Source: Thermothelomyces thermophilus ATCC 42464
Lineage: Eukaryota; Ascomycota; Sordariomycetes; Sordariales; Chaetomiaceae
Direction: 5' to 3'
DNA: 64,000 bases
NCBI RefSeq assembly: GCF_000226095.1
Contig: NC_016474.1
Location: 186,001-250,000 of the forward strand
Within the stretch, counting starts at the first letter, position 1; every line of letters begins with the position of its first letter. The position numbers were made by a program, and so were the translations under genes. Below the pieces are notes generated by a model. It searched no databases. It saw only the letters and a program-made list of their open reading frames with translations, and was not told the DNA's origin. Of the stretch, positions 31,911-43,515 are shown piece after piece.

Positions 31911-34172
31911 ATAGCTTAGAACAGAGGTAATTTCGACCTCGATATCGATATAGCTACTAACGTCATGACCGAATAGCTGCTTGCCTAGCTTGGTTAACTC
32001 TAGCAGTAGATTTAGGAGTTAGACTAGAGAGACAAGGTTACTTAAGCTCGGATTAAGGAACTCGAAAACGGCGAAAGGCACTTGTAGAAGCTAGTTAACG
32101 AGGCCTACGCCAAAATTAAGGCACTTGAGAGCGCCAAAGCGAGCTATATCAAGATTGAACTACCTGGCAAATATGGAGGAACTAATAAGGATCTTGTAGG
32201 ATTCCTGACGAACCTCTGATCTTACTTCCGGCTTAATGATAACAAGTTTCTAGATAATAAAGCTAAAGTCCTTTATATAGCTACGAGATTAGAGGGTAAG
32301 GTACTTAGATAGTTCGAGCCTATATAGAATGACTATCTTACTAAGGAAGACAAAGACGACCGAGACGCGTTTATATAGGTAGTCTTTCAATCTTATGACC
32401 GGTTCGAAGAAGAGCTTTAGAAGGTTTTTAGCGATAAAGATAAGAAGATTTATATGTAAGAAAGACTTGCTAATCTCTAATAGACCAAGTTAGTAGCCTC
32501 CTATACTATATAGTTTAGATAGGATATACTTAAGTCTTAGCTTAACGATAAGGCGTTAATGTAACTGTTCTATAATAGCTTGAAGGAAAAGGTTAAAGAC
32601 AAACTATATAAGTACGACCGGCCTAAGACTCTAGACAAATATATTATATAGGCTATTAGAATCGATAATCGACTCTATATACGAGAGTAATAGAAACAAG
32701 GTCAGATGAACAGAACCATAGTCAAGGCTAATAATAAGAAAAAACGAGTATATATTAGCATATTATATAGGACATATCCTAGAGCTATAGATATAGACGT
32801 AATATAAAAGTAGGATAAGAAGAAGACAGCTAAAGACAAGTCTAACGTTACTTACTATAACTATAGAAAGAAAGGGCATTATAAGCAAGAATGTTAAAGC
32901 CTAAAGAAAGAATAGAAAATAGTCCCTAAAAAGGAAATTATAGCTATTGACAAAAATACTAAGGATATTATCGAAGTAGCAGCTACGAGCTATAAAGACA
33001 GGGATAGCGACACAGATAGTCTCGGATATAACGGTGATAGTAAAGACAAATAAGCACTATACTCCGAACTAGTCACAGTAGACCTAGAGATAGGTCTTGC
33101 CAAATAGAATACGGCAAGAGAGTATACACTACCAATTTCGATTCTCCTAGCCCTGAGGCAGTGGGGTTTTATAGTTATATAGAGGTAGGATAGATCGTAG
33201 ACGACCGACACTTAAGGAATCGAAAGACCTAGACCTAATGTTCTATTCTTCTAAGAACGAATTAAATGGTATTGTAACGAAGTTTTCTAGCTTAATATGG
33301 AACTACACGAACGGGATAGACGCTTAATTCGACTTGCCTAGTAGAGCGATAAGATAAGGGACAAGATAAGGGAACTCCGACGTATCGTAGAAACTATCAA
33401 AGGGGAACAGCCTATAATATATGATAGGCCCGATAGCTATACCAAGCATTTTAACGATTAGTAACTTAGCTATAATATACGGAACCCTAAGTATTAGTTT
33501 ATACACGCGAACTACAGAAAAGATAAACATATATAGGAAAACTACTAGAAGAAATATTCCTACCTTAGTATTAGAGTACCTATAGTCTACATATAGTAGG
33601 AAGGATTTAGAAAAGAATTCTAATACCTTCTAGGTAATGCTACACGACTATACCCACGATATAAGGCATATATATAAGTGCTCTAGTTCTAGTATATATT
33701 ATATAAATGCCAATACCACTTTCGCAATAAATTCGAAAATAATCACTGGCTAACCTGACAAGGAAATGAGAATAGAAGCCTCTACCCTATGGAATAGGTC
33801 TATAATATGGGAAACAGAGCGGCCGAATTGCTTTAGAAGATCGAAGCCCGCGATCTAGAAGGCATTACAGTAGTACCAAAACGAGCCTAGCCTAGGTACT
33901 GCGGAACAGGACGAGATATATAGGACTCGTGCCGGAGTAACGACTACCTCTACCACGCAGACAAAAAGAAATCGCGGATCTAGGAGCTTTAGATAAAGCT
34001 ATGGCATGTATGACGAAAAGCAGAACGGACCTAATGGTAGGAAGCTACAAGTACTTAATGGCTTATAGAAATGAGCACGATTGACGAAGCTACTATTAGC
34101 CAAACAACCAAAGAGGTTAGCACTAACCTAGGAAACGGGTCAGGGCCCTTCGAGGGGCCCGAAAACTATTAA
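31911..34172 (+). pseudogene. Gy1-E gag (754-codon frame), RIP-degraded
   Basis: It starts at ATA 31911 (former ATG), 27 bp after the LTR, and ends at TAA 34170-34172. Order: charged N-terminus, capsid region (about 32150-32600), zinc knuckle at 32853-32894 (YNY-KKGHYKQEC, first two Cys now Tyr), a coiled-coil-like stretch around 33240-33400, and a C-terminal extension with a second Cys-containing segment (RYCGTGRDI) around 33895-33930. The extension makes it long for a fungal Gag. In-frame TAG and TAA codons match lost Gln and Trp. Confidence 0.88.
34140..34162 (+). other. GC-rich inverted repeat at the gag-pol junction
   Basis: GGGCCC-TTCGAG-GGGCCC lies a few codons before the gag stop. 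The arms are kept in copies C, D and F as well (one arm is damaged in G). Pol continues in the -1 frame just past it. It could be a frameshift-stimulating hairpin. It contains no CpA, so survival under RIP is not evidence of function. Confidence 0.4.
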
Positions 34173-37100
34173 CGCCTGTATAGCGGCGAGTAGTAGTATA
34201 GTATAAGAGGAACTAGCGTAAGAAACCACTATATCGAGACCTCCTAGCAGAAATATAGGAAATCGTCGCAATCTTTGGACGATAGTAGCAAGATAAGCGA
34301 CTATAGATAATAGCATAATAGAGATAGCATAAAATGCTCGTACTAGTAGATAGTAGAGTAGAGATAAACCTAATTTTGCTAACGCTTGTAAATTAGCTAT
34401 AGATACCCCAGAGAATAAAGCAGAAGTATAGTATAGTTAAAGGGCCATTTCCGACGTAATAGGTATATAGGGAGACTAAACCGATCGATATTACTATAGT
34501 AGGGAAGACTATAGTAGTCGTATTTAGCATCGTAGATATAGGTAACGATAAAGATATAATATTAGGGTTACTATAGTATGAAGATTATAACCTAGATATT
34601 AGCTAGAAGAATAGTAGCTACTTATAACCCCAAACGGAGTCATATTCGACTAGTAAGATAGGGAGCATACAAGGATCGCGAGCAGATGATGCTTAAGGGA
34701 AGGCATGTCCTATAGATCCACCGCAAGAGACGAATAGTGGCAGGCAAACCACTACAGACTCTAGAAGAAGCGGCATAACGACACCGACGTTACGATAGGA
34801 GGAACGAGCTAAACCGCTAATAGCTATTCTCTCCGTTGACAAATGTGGAGCACTGTAACTAGAGTAGTAGGTTGAGACAGGAGAAATCACTAGTATCGCT
34901 ATAGATAGAACCAAGTTCGTATATTATTAGAAAGCCAAGAGACGAGACAAGACTAGGGAAGTACTAAAGGAATACGAAGGATACCTAGCATTCGAACCGA
35001 AGCATCTAGAAGGACTACTAGAGCACGGCCTATAGGATTACGAGATCAAACTTAAGGAAGGAGCATAACTAAAGTTCTTTAAGATTTACTATATAAGCTA
35101 GATATAGAATAAAGAACTTAAGTGATATTTGGAGGAGAACCTTTGAAGAGAATATATCTACCTATCGATATCGCTAGTAGGCTACCTAATCCTATTTATA
35201 CCTAAGAAAGATAGAAAGCTACGGTTATATATTAACTATTAGTAACTTAATAAATAGACTGTGAAAAACTAATACCCGTTACTACTAATCTTACGGCTCT
35301 AAGATTAGTTAGTAAGAGCCTAATATTTTACGTATCTTGACTTGCTATCAGCCTATAACTATATATAGATTAAAGAAAGCGACAAGTAGAAAACGGCCTT
35401 TAGGATACCCTATAGCTACTACAAGTACCTTGTCATGCCATTTAGACTGACGAACGTGCTAGTAACGTTCTAAGCCCTGATTGATCAAGCTATCCGACCC
35501 TTTCTTAACAAATTTACGGTATATTATCTCGACAATATACTTATCTTCTCTAAAACAATAGACAAATACTAGAAGTATATAAAAGTAGTACTAGACACGT
35601 TATACGTATATAAGCTATTAGTTAATAAGGAAAAGAGCGAATTTTACATTAAGAAAACGGTGTTTTTAGAATATAAAATATCCCTAAGACAAATCTAGAT
35701 AGAACCTTTAAAGGTTAAAGCCATTAAGGATTAGCTATAACCGACGTTAGTTACGGAAGTACAAAGTTTCATCAGGTTTACGAACTTCTACCGGATGTTT
35801 ATTAGGAACTTTAAAGCGATCGTACGACCTTTGTACAAACTTACTAAGAAGAACGCTAAATTCCAATAGGAAGAGTAACACGAGCAAGCATTTATATAGA
35901 TCCGTAACGCCATTACTAAAGATCTAGTACTGGTGTTGCTAGACCCTAAGAAGCTATTTGAGGTAGAAACGGACGCTTTAGACTATACTATTAGAGGACA
36001 ATTAGGATAACAAGACGAACAAGGGAAGCTATATCCTATAGCCTTCTTTTTAAAGAAGCTCGATAGACTATATCTTAATTATCTGATCTATAACAAGGAA
36101 CTACTTACGATTATTAAAGCTTTTAAGGAATGGTAACTATACCTTAGTAGTATAATCGAACTAGTATAAGTGTATATAGATTATAAGAATTTACGGTACT
36201 TCATAACAACGAAGGAGCTTAACAGACGACAAATACGATAGGCAGAATTCCTTACGGAATTCAATTTTGAGATCCGCTATAAGAAGGGTAAAGAGAACGT
36301 ACGAGCAGACGCCTTAAGCTGACAAACGGATCATATAGAAGGACGAACGGAAACAACGCCACTGTTATTTAAGGAACGAATAGACGGAACGCTATATTAC
36401 GAAACGTAGATACCTATAGAAGATGATCTACTTGACTCGTTCCTAGAATGTTACGTAATCTTTCGAGAAGAAAGGATTAACAAGGCATAGTATTAAGTAA
36501 CACCCGGACCGGTAGTACCTGATAGAGTAGAAGAAAAAGATAGGAAACTCTAGTACCGAGGTAAAGTATATATCTATAATGGGGATCAATAGCTATAAAT
36601 GATTCGAAAACTCTATAAGTCGAAACTCGGAGGATATAAAGGAGTTACAAAGACTGTCATATAAGTTAAGAAACACTACGACTTTCTATAGTTAATGACA
36701 TGAGTTAAGGAAGTTATATAGAACTACGATATCTGCAATCGAAGCAAAACGGCACGATATAAGCTATATAGGCTACTTTAGCCATTACTAATAGCCGACA
36801 AACTATAGAGTTTAGTTACGATAGACTTTATTACGAAACTGCTAGAATCTAAGGATACGGCTATAGGGGTAATCTACAATAGTATTCTTACTATAGTAGA
36901 CTGCCTAACTAAATAGGCATACTTCTTTCCCTATAAAGAGTCCTAGATAGTGGAACAGTTGGTAGATATGATCTATCGGCAAGTTGCATTAGTATACGCT
37001 TAGCTATGGAAATAGATCACCGATAAAGACACTAAGTTCGTATCGAAGTTCTGGCAAGTGTTAATGTAACGATTAGGCGTTAATAGTAAGCTATTAACGG

Positions 37101-37903
37101 CATATTACCTACAAACCGACGGACAAACGGAGCGACTAAACCAAGTTGTCAAGTAGTACCTCCGTTCTTACGTTAACTACTAGCAAGACAACTAGGTTAT
37201 ACTATTGCCAATAGTATAACTTGCTTATAATATAACGCTAATGGAAATGACCAAAGTTATACCGTTCTTTGCGAACTATAGATATAAAGTAGACCTTAGG
37301 TAAGGACTAGAGGTTATAGTACTAAGAGTAGCAGTCAAAGCAGAACAAATATACATACTATATAAGAAGCTCAAAAACGAACTTAAGTTTGTCAGAACTA
37401 GAATAAAGAACTACTATAATAAATACAGGCTCGAGGGACCTTGCCTAGAGAGAGGAGATAAAGTTTACCTAATCGTACGAAACTTACAAACTAAACGACT
37501 AAGTATAAAACTAGACTTTAAGAAGGTCAGACCCTTCATTATTAAGGAACAAATTTCGACATCTAACTACTAACTATCGTTACTATCATCTATACGATTA
37601 CAGACAGATGTTTTTTATATTTCACTTCTTAAACTAGCGCCAAAGAACGTTAAAATCGCTACAAATATCAAAGCAGAAGACAAAGAGGAAGAATAAGACA
37701 TTAAAGAAATTCTAGATTTACGTATTATTAACGAAGAACTATAGTATCTAGTCAAATAGCTTAATTTTAGACCAGAGGATAACTTATAGGAACTAGTCAA
37801 GAATTTAAACTGCCCTAAGAAACTAGAACAGTTCCACCAGCAGAACCCGGATTGACTAAAGGAAAACCTAGGACAGAACCAAAGACGGCGCCCTAGTCGA
37901 TAG
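34173..37903 (+). pseudogene. Gy1-E pol: protease, RT, RNase H, integrase, chromodomain
   Basis: The frame is -1 to gag and the register is kept to the end. Aspartic protease motif VLVDS is at about 34337-34351. RT spans about 35150-35700 with YLDD changed to YLDN at 35525-35536. RNase H lies around 35940-36300. Integrase has its zinc region around 36590-36760 and D,D,E core segments around 36815, 37020 and 37115. Its C-terminal domain is at about 37250-37560 and the chromodomain at 37700-37800. The stop TAG is at 37901-37903. The C-terminus overlaps the antisense gene. Stops are TAG, TAA and one TGA from Trp. Confidence 0.9.
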
Positions 37904-38449
37904 TATTAACGGTATCATTAATCTATGACAAGGGCATAGTAGGTACCTCTTGCTACTCTTACTACTTAACCTCCTCTAACTTGTCTAAGGTTGATAGACT
38001 ACACGCTACTATATTGGCACCTTTCTCTACTAAAAACTCCTTCTGCTAACAAAGACACCGGAGCCGTGTAAGCTTTTCGGATAACTCGCGCTAGGCTTCT
38101 TCTAGATAGCGTTAGGATTTATCTAGCTCAAGTTCAGTACGATGTTTAGTATCCTTAATATAATGCTGCTCTTAGAGAATGCGATCTACTAGAATAAATA
38201 TTAGGAATTATATTTAAAAAAAAAAAAGAAGACGTGCTTATAGGAAGAAAGCGGTATACTAGAGCCATCGTAAGAACGACCCTGACAAACGTAGGCTTTG
38301 TAACGCTTCGTACGCGCGATCATTTTATAGACAAGGCCTTACGACGCGTACTAAGAGTAAAGCATAACGATAAAACCGTTCTTAGCAATGTTCTGAGCAA
38401 GGGAAGCATAGTAACGTATAGAATACAACTTCCGTTTCTCTATTGGCAT
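37815..38449 (-). pseudogene. Antisense gene (aORF) of Gy1-E, Zn2Cys6-like
   Basis: It starts at an intact ATG (complement 38447-38449; MPIEKRKLYS). Only two TAG codons interrupt the first exon. Zinc-cluster positions lie at 38270-38359 with spacing C-x2-C-x6-C-x8-C-x2-C-x6-C, all Cys now Tyr. The A12 run at 38218-38229 is the T-tract of the putative intron. The second exon is coiled-coil-like (RAKLKLDKS and LEEA relatives in copy F) and ends at 37815, overlapping the end of pol. Same subtype as in Gy1-F. The plus-strand 80-codon frame at 38234-38476 is its shadow. Confidence 0.65.
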
Positions 38450-38537
38450 TTTGTCAATATGGCGATTATAACGTAGAAATAGGAAGAATGTAGTACTTAT
38501 AAGCGAAGGGTTGTTAGTGCTATTTAAACGGCCTAAG

Positions 38538-38560
38538 AGGGCTTTCGGGTCGAAAGCTTT
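38538..38560. repeat. Inverted repeat between antisense gene and polypurine tract (Gy1-E)
   Basis: AGGGCTTTCG-GGT-CGAAAGCTTT is the Gy1-E copy of the 10-3-10 palindrome, with two arm mismatches. Confidence 0.75.
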
Positions 38561-38575
38561 AAAGGAGGGGCATCG
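38561..38575 (+). other. Gy1-E polypurine tract
   Basis: AAAGGAGGGGCATCG directly precedes the TG start of the 3' LTR and would prime plus-strand synthesis. Confidence 0.85.
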
Positions 38576-39028
38576 TGTTACGGATAAGTATATGGACGGC
38601 CTGGCAGGCTGTAGCTAGGACACGGGACATTCCGACAGCTAATCACTTGACAGACCAATTAGAAGATTATCACTGCCAAGACTAAGGTCTTCACTGGTGA
38701 TAATAACATATTACTGTCAATAACGCGGAATCACGGAGCAAAAGGAGAAATGGTACTAGTGATAACTATTAAAGAAGGACAGATAATTATATATATATAG
38801 CTAGCTAGTCACTTATTATAGTAGACTTTGGGAGTTTACTAGTGATAGTAACCTAATCTATAATCATAATACTTATACTAAGCATTGCTAACTACTGTAA
38901 GAGATAACTCTAGTATTGTTATAAACCCTTTGGCTTTACCGAATCCCTTAGACGACTTGTACGCTTGTCCCGCTTGATTTACCTTTGTCTGAACCCTTTT
39001 AGAAGAAGTCTGAGCTGGGTTCGTTACA
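38576..39028 (+). repeat. Gy1-E 3' LTR (453 bp, U3 subtype A)
   Basis: It runs from TGTTACGGATAAG to GTTCGTTACA, followed by the GCCCT duplication. Length equals the 5' LTR. Confidence 0.95.
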
Positions 39029-39728
39029 GCCCTCTATAGCTAACTATTATAGGCCTCTTCGGCTCTCCTAAAGGCTAGGAGGTTAGTATCGTCGGCGAAG
39101 CCTATTAAACTAACTATAGGGCTAGCCTAGTAAATGGCCTAGTAAAGAGAGGCTATATAGAAGATAAATAGTATAGGGGAGAGGGGTAACCCTTATAGGA
39201 CCCTAGCCCTTACTACTATATCCTCTGTTTCCTAGCTATCGAAGTAGAGGATAGCTACCCTATCCTATAGCCACTCCCTAACCTAGACCACTACCTACTT
39301 TAGGAAGCCCTAGCCTTGCAAAGTGGCTAATAGCCGGGTATAGTTAATAGTATTAAAAGCCTTTAAGATATTAAGCTATAGGAGGGAGGTAGCCGCTTTA
39401 TATCTCTAGGCCTCCTAGACCTAAGCCGTAATAAGCCGGATGGCTAGTTCTATGGACCTATATTTCCGGTTGCCTATCTATTTGGCTAGGAAGAGCCTAT
39501 AGGCCTCTATAATGGCCGTTACCTTCTAGGTAACTATAGCTTCTAGCACCTTACCTACTATTAGTAGGAGCGCTATAGGCCTATAGCTACCTAGGGTAAA
39601 GTAGGCCTATAGGGGTTTGCTAGGCTTATAGAGGACTACTATCTTAGCTCTTTTAAACCGGGCCGGGAAATAGCCGAGCTATAGGCTCTCTAAGGCTAGC
39701 TTAGCTAGTATCTAGTAGAGTAGCTATA

Positions 39729-41102
39729 CCCTCTATTTAATTTTAAACGGTCTTGCCCTTTAGGCTAACCATTTCCTATTAGGCTTGCTAGGCAAGTAAT
39801 AGCCTTTATATAGGTATAGTTAAATAGTATCTCTAACCTTAAATTTAGTAGGTATATATCTCTAGTTATATTATAACTTAGCTAATGCTATAGCTTAGTT
39901 AATCATTTTGCTAGCTTTGGCCTAGTATTATTTATATACAATTTCTAAAGCTTTCTATCTACTAGATTTGGTAGTCCTTTTACTTAGGATATCTAGGACT
40001 AAGTATAGCTTAAACCTATATATTAGCCTATTTAGTGACCTTTTAATACTAGTAACTAGTGTATTATTAAGGTAATATTATAATATAGGAAGGATCTTAA
40101 CCTATAAGCGGTTAGAATTGGCTATAATGTTTATCCTAAGTGCGATTTCCATAGTCTAGTTCGTTCGTTCGGATTACCTATCGGTCTATAGATAGTAAGC
40201 TATAGAAAATAGGAGCTTGGTTCCCAATAGTGAAAATATCTCCTTCTATAAGTCAGACGTAAATTTAGGATTACGATTACTAATGATCTAGGTAGGTATA
40301 TCCTAGTTAGTAAATATCTAGGTCCTTAGAAGCATAGTTACCTATTCCTTAGCTATATATATCTAGTAGCTTGCTATAAGTAGCTTCTTCTTACTAAACT
40401 TATATATTATAGTATAGAGTATATCTACTAGTATATAGCCTTTGAGTAATTAGAAGGTCCCTATAGTTAGTACTAATAGCAAGTTAGTAATGAAGTCCAT
40501 AGCTACTATATAGAATAGTATCGGCTAGGTCTGAATTAGCTAGAGTTCTCCTAGTAATAGGTTCCGGTCGGTCAAATTTACCTTGTATATCTTATAGTAC
40601 TATACAAACTTTGAAACCTTTTAAGCCTTTTTATAGAAATAAATAGCTACAAGCTCGTTTATTATCTTAGTTTTACCGAAATAGTATATATCATTATAAA
40701 CGATTTAAAGGATTAGGTTAATATAGCTTTCTAGGAGGTAGAGTCTCCTAATACTATTAAAGTTAATATAGAAAAGTAGCCTATTCGTTGATTCGAACGG
40801 TCCTATAGGTAGTTCTGGCCATTTATATTTCCTAACCCTATTCTAGTCATTTCTAACTAGGTCCGTTTTCCTTTTATAGAGTATATAGTAAATAGGTCTA
40901 TATATATAGTCCTTAGGATAGCTAGCAATAATCCTAGCCCTAAACCTGTTATTAAGCACTAGTTCTATAACTATAGTATCCATTATGAAGATATCCTTAT
41001 CCTATTACTACTCTAGCTATCTCTAAGTTCATTAGCTAGGCTATCCTTAATCTTTAGATCCTCCTATTCCTATATAGGTAGTCTTAATAATATATTAGAT
41101 AT
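39729..41102 (-). pseudogene. Gy3 pol fragment: integrase
   Basis: A minus-strand trace of a third Gypsy integrase: an AMDFITNLL segment (first Asp) near 40485-40510, an RNPKFTSDL segment (second Asp) near 40255-40280, and a SERTNQTME-like segment (Glu) near 40150-40175, then the tail RPFKIKQRV-like ending at 39730. The sequence differs from Gy1 and Gy2 integrases. It is cut on the left by LINE4 and on the right by the Gy2 LTR at 41103. The next codons of this gene appear at 29403 on the plus strand. Confidence 0.75.
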
Positions 41103-41431
41103 TATTATAGGCCTAGGCTATACCTAGGCTAGATAATGCCTAGGCTTTACCTAGGCACTAGAATAGACCTACCCTGCCTTATTTATATATGCCTTATAGG
41201 TCTATAGAGCGTTCGTTACTCGTTCGTAACTCGTCTAGTAAACATATAGCCAAGGCCTAGTTAAGGCCTAACCTAGAGCCTAACTAGGCCCTACTTAGGT
41301 TATATATATATATATTAGTTAAAAGGTACTCCTCTATATAACTCTTATATTCTTCCCCTTTTTCCTCCCTAAGGTAATGAAATAAAACATTATATACTTA
41401 TCTATAGATACTATAAGGCTAGTATATTACA
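41103..41431 (+). repeat. Gy2 5' LTR (329 bp), plus-strand copy
   Basis: TATTATAGGCC to AGTATATTACA; the same length as the other Gy2 LTRs. A TATATATATATA tract is near 41303-41315. Confidence 0.9.
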
Positions 41432-41488
41432 TTTTAACTATCTTTATACTAGTAGTAACTCCTTAAAGGAGTTATTAATAATATAGTT

Positions 41489-42660
41489 ATGGTAGATTCG
41501 AGAGTATATAGGCCCTTAAGCTTAGCAGAATTATAGGAGCTTGTCTACTCCCTTTAAGTAGCAATAGAACAGTAGAATACTATAATCAATACCTCCTAGA
41601 CATCCTAAACCTAACCTATCTTAACCCCTAAGTTGGCTAGGGTGCCCCTTAAAGCTTAGCGGCTATAATGGAAGCGTCTCCTAACTAGATAACCTTTCGA
41701 CGGTGAAAGAGAACTTTTTATAGTATAGAAGAGTATGATAGAACACGTCCTTATAGCCGATAGGGATTTTATCGGCTCTAATTATAACTAATGGATCTTT
41801 ATCTAGGAAAACCTTATATGCTAGGTATAGACCTAAGTTATAGCCTACTATGAATCTATAGACCTAAAGGTTAGGTATAACCTAACTTAGTTCTTCTAAT
41901 ATCCTAAAAGTATCTTCTCTAACCTTTATAAGAAGATAGTGGTCTTATTAGAGCTAGATATCTTATAATAAAGAGATAATAAACCGTTTACTACCTTTAT
42001 TATTTAGTTTAAGGCTAAGCTATTAAAGGTAGGTAGCCTCCTTTAGAATATTAAGATATATTTAATTAAATCATAATAATACCTCTCTCTAAAACTTAAA
42101 TATATAGTAATTAGATAAGGAATTCCCTAGGATAATTATATAATAATTATTAAGAAATATTATAAGATTAGTATAGATCTTGAAGCTTACTAGCTTAGTA
42201 ATAAATATTAATAGATATAAGGGTAATAAGCAGTACCTAAACTATGGAGAGAGAAGGATATAGAAGGGAATATATTAATAATTAGAATTAAGTTATCCTA
42301 TATTAACCTATAAAGGAAGGGACTTAACAAGGATAGGATAGGAAAACGTGAAGGTAATATCTTATAGGTAAAATAGATTAGCTAGGAAGTATATATAACC
42401 TAATAGGTAGCTAAAGTATATATCAAATATAGGTAGAAAGGTCACTTTATTATTAAGTATAACTTTACCCTTGCTTTAAGGCTAATATAATATAATTTGT
42501 CAAGAACTAATATTAATACCTTAGAGGCTAAGGAATAGAAGGAAGATAACGACGTATCTAATGAAGAGGATAAGGAGTAGGGAAAAGAGTAGCCCCTAAG
42601 TAAAGTCTTACAAGGGGGCTAGAAGACTATAACTACCTAGAAGACAAGTTTATAGAGATT
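41489..42660 (+). pseudogene. Gy2 gag, plus-strand copy, RIP-degraded
   Basis: It starts at an intact ATG (MVDSRVYRPL), 57 bp after the LTR. The capsid-like region carries many TAG and TAA codons. The zinc knuckle is at 42419-42460, with both leading Cys and the last Cys changed to Tyr and His kept (KGHFIIK). An acidic stretch follows (near 42540-42600). The 3' end is approximate; pol begins in the -1 frame around 42640. Confidence 0.8.
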
Positions 42661-42944
42661 AATAAAAGAATAGATAGACCTCCTTTTCTTATTCTAATCT
42701 TCCTTAACTCTACTAGCTTTATAAATGCTTAAGTAGATAGTAGATATTCTAGCTATAGCGTTATTAGTAAGAGAATATACTAGAAGCTTAGAATCAAGTA
42801 GATTAGTTTGCTTACTATACGTACCTTTAGGACTATAACTAGGCTATAACTAGATAGGAAGATTATTTAGATAGCCTATATTATAATAGATATCAATGGC
42901 TAGGAGAGCTAGGCCATATTTTATATAGTCCTAGGACTTATATA
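42640..42944 (+). pseudogene. Gy2 pol, piece 1: protease
   Basis: An aspartic protease trace with VDS at 42733-42741 followed by a SVISKRIY-type segment, in the -1 frame to gag. It is cut at the ATATA target duplicated by Gy1-F and continues at 58102. Confidence 0.75.
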
Positions 42945-43390
42945 TATAACGAACCCAACTTAGACTTCTTCTAAAAGAGTTTAGACGAAGGTAGATTAAG
43001 AGGGACAAGCAGGCAGGTCGTCTAAGGGATTCGGTAAAGCCAAAGGGTTTACAACAACACTAGAGTTATCTCTCACAGTAATTAGCAATGCTTAGTATAA
43101 GTACTATGATTATAATTGTTACCACTAGTAAACTCCTAGAGTCTACCTAACGAGTGACTAGCTAGCTATATATATACAATTGTCTGTCCCTCTTTAATAG
43201 TTATTACTAGTACCATTTCTCCCTTTACCCTATGATTCCGCGTTATCGACGGTGACATGTTATTATTACTAGTGAAGACCTTAGTCTTGGCGGTGATAAT
43301 CTTCTAATTAGTCCGTCAAGTGATTAGCTGTCGGAATGTCCTATGTCCTAGCTATAGCCTGCTAGGCTGTCTATATGCTTATCTGTAATA
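42945..43390 (-). repeat. Gy1-F 3' LTR (446 bp, U3 subtype A)
   Basis: TATAACGAACC to CTGTAATA, the complement of TG...CA. The polypurine complement CGATGCCCCTCCTT follows. Confidence 0.92.
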
Positions 43391-43404
43391 CGATGCCCCT
43401 CCTT

Positions 43405-43427
43405 AAGGCTTTCGACCTGAAAGCCCT
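43405..43427. repeat. Inverted repeat between LTR and antisense gene (Gy1-F)
   Basis: AAGGCTTTCG-ACC-TGAAAGCCCT is the Gy1-F copy of the conserved 10-3-10 palindrome. Confidence 0.75.
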
Positions 43428-43515
43428 CTTAGGCCATTTTAAATAGTGCTAATACCCTTTGCTTATAAGTACTATATTTTTCCTATTTCTATATTATAGT
43501 CGCTATATTAATAAA

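Larger units (their letters stand above)
31431..39028 (+). mobile_element. Gy1-E, complete Ty3/Gypsy chromovirus (U3 subtype A)
   Basis: A full-length plus-strand element of 7598 bp with 453-bp LTRs and a perfect GCCCT target duplication (31426-31430 and 39029-39033), inserted in the RT region of LINE4. Order: LTR, gag, pol in the -1 frame, antisense gene, inverted repeat, polypurine tract, LTR. It keeps more CA and TG than copies C and G, so it looks younger or less mutated. Confidence 0.95.
29961..39728 (-). mobile_element. LINE4, 5'-truncated Tad1-like LINE, split by Gy1-E
   Basis: LINE sequence occupies 29961-31430 and 39034-39728, about 2.2 kb in total, on the minus strand. The (TAA)n tail is at 29965-29988. 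The RT active site FADD is intact at 39088-39099. The C-terminal zinc-type segment is around 30330-30365. Gy1-E interrupts it with a GCCCT duplication. The 5'-truncated end abuts Gy3 integrase at 39729. Traces of ORF2 carry TAG stops. Confidence 0.85.

Noticed and set aside
38234-38476. 80-codon plus-strand frame, and 54588-54776 likewise
   Set aside because: Both are the reverse strands of the antisense genes of Gy1-E and Gy1-G. The Cys array and intron signals are on the minus strand.
43437-43446. TTTTAAATAG as a TATA box for the antisense gene of Gy1-F
   Set aside because: Gy1-D and Gy1-G keep TTTCAAAT at this place, so the TATA look is likely a CpA-to-TpA product of RIP.
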